A stretch of 64,000 nucleotides of DNA from Crossiella cryophila (GTDB taxonomy: Bacteria > Actinomycetota > Actinomycetes > Mycobacteriales > Pseudonocardiaceae): assembly GCF_014204915.1 (NCBI RefSeq), contig NZ_JACHMH010000001.1, forward strand, positions 3,245,001 through 3,309,000. The letters run 5' to 3'. Position numbers and translations under genes: made by a program. Numbering within the stretch: position 1 is the first letter of the stretch; each line of letters begins with the position of its first letter. This document shows, piece after piece, positions 63,641 through 64,000 of this stretch. The notes below the pieces were generated by a model, which was not told where the DNA came from, made no database searches, and saw only the letters and a program-made list of their open reading frames with translations.

Positions 63641-64000
63641 GTGGACGGTGCGGAAACTCGCCCAGTAGTTGTCGGTACGGGAACTGGTCAGAGTCCGAGG
63701 TCAGGGATGTACGGAGCGATCCATTGGGACCGGGCCAACGAGCTGGTCGTCGGGAACTTCACCTCGGCCCAGGCCAGTTGGCTACGGCGGCACCTCTCCG
63801 GTTTCGCCTCCCTCGTCCAGTGGCGAATGGACCAGTACCACACGGACTATCCGCTCGGGGCTGAGCTGGGCCTGCCGCTGCCGACCGAGGCGACCGAGGA
63901 CCGCAGGCTGAACGCGATCCTGGACTGGCACTGTTGTGAGGAAGAGTCCGAGGAGGTCCGCCTCTGGCACGAACCGGATCTGTTCGCCGGTCTGTACAAG
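63641..64000 (+). CDS. Hypothetical protein, 5' part only
   Basis: An open frame from GTG 63641 to the window edge (120 residues, no stop). GGGGG six bases before the GTG supports the start. It reads MDGAETRPVVVGTGTGQSPR (GTG as Met), then YGAIHWDRANELVVGNFTSA, SWLRRHLSGFASLVQWRMDQ and LDWHCCEESEEVRLWHEPD. No family is recognised. If the start is instead ATG 63707, the first 22 residues are lost. Confidence 0.6.
   Translation, partial: MDGAETRPVVVGTGTGQSPRSGMYGAIHWDRANELVVGNFTSAQASWLRRHLSGFASLVQWRMDQYHTDYPLGAELGLPLPTEATEDRRLNAILDWHCCEEESEEVRLWHEPDLFAGLYK

Overview
The window is very GC-rich, densely packed with genes, uses many GTG starts and often has 4-nt stop/start overlaps. Its gene set points to an actinomycete: an IdeR-type iron regulator, a SigB-like sigma factor, DUF3099, PucR and CGNR regulators, an N-terminal-GNAT Pat acetyltransferase and a second EF-Tu. 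Recurrent palindromes of the GTCCA-N3-TGGAC type make me favour a Pseudonocardiales member, but that is inference. I saw no tRNA, rRNA, CRISPR array, transposase or phage gene.

Layout. 0-6.5 kb: a membrane/HTH fusion protein, a decayed NmrA-like gene, a galK-galE-flavoprotein operon, ideR and a rhodanese. 7-8.2 kb: a divergent EF-Tu paralogue behind a MerR-type operator. 8.3-15.3 kb: a probable amine or amino-acid catabolic locus (aldehyde dehydrogenase, MarR regulator, glutamine-synthetase-like ligase, PLP decarboxylase, acyl-AMP ligase, SnoaL-like protein) with two near-identical operators flanking the MarR gene. 15.4-19.3 kb: a protein deacetylase and acetyltransferase pair. 19.3-27.5 kb: a GntR regulator and a 2-aminoethylphosphonate-type uptake and degradation operon (FAD oxidoreductase, phosphonatase-like HAD hydrolase, four-gene ABC importer), with a hydrolase and two small genes between. 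27.5-31.5 kb: a reverse-strand operon encoding a class I lysyl-tRNA synthetase homologue, an aldehyde-dehydrogenase-fold protein lacking the usual Glu base, and an MFS exporter. This is the most interesting candidate system here.

31.8-36.4 kb: a small membrane protein, a NarL-type two-component pair, a SGNH hydrolase and RtcB. 36.5-46.6 kb: a complete oxidative uronate/aldarate pathway (uronate dehydrogenase, glucarate dehydratase, KdgD, ketoglutarate-semialdehyde dehydrogenase) with a CUT1 sugar importer, an IclR regulator and an uncharacterised last gene, closed by a strong terminator. 46.6-53.8 kb: a lipoprotein, membrane protein, TRM11-like methyltransferase, class I fumarase, aldo/keto reductase, LysR regulator and tyrosine phosphatase. 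53.8-55 kb: a gene-free region filled with nested palindromes. 55-64 kb: SigB, Dtd, a methyltransferase, a C45 hydrolase, a PucR/CGNR regulator operon divergent from an AlkZ-like DNA glycosylase across a 46-bp palindrome, then small hypothetical proteins.

Two DNA-level signals stand out beyond the genes. Two palindromic arrays of 22-bp units built on AACGGCCAACAC sit at gene 3' ends (35.1 and 53.9 kb). A 13-bp motif recurs across the window and, inside genes, forces A/T-ending codons in a strongly GC3 genome.
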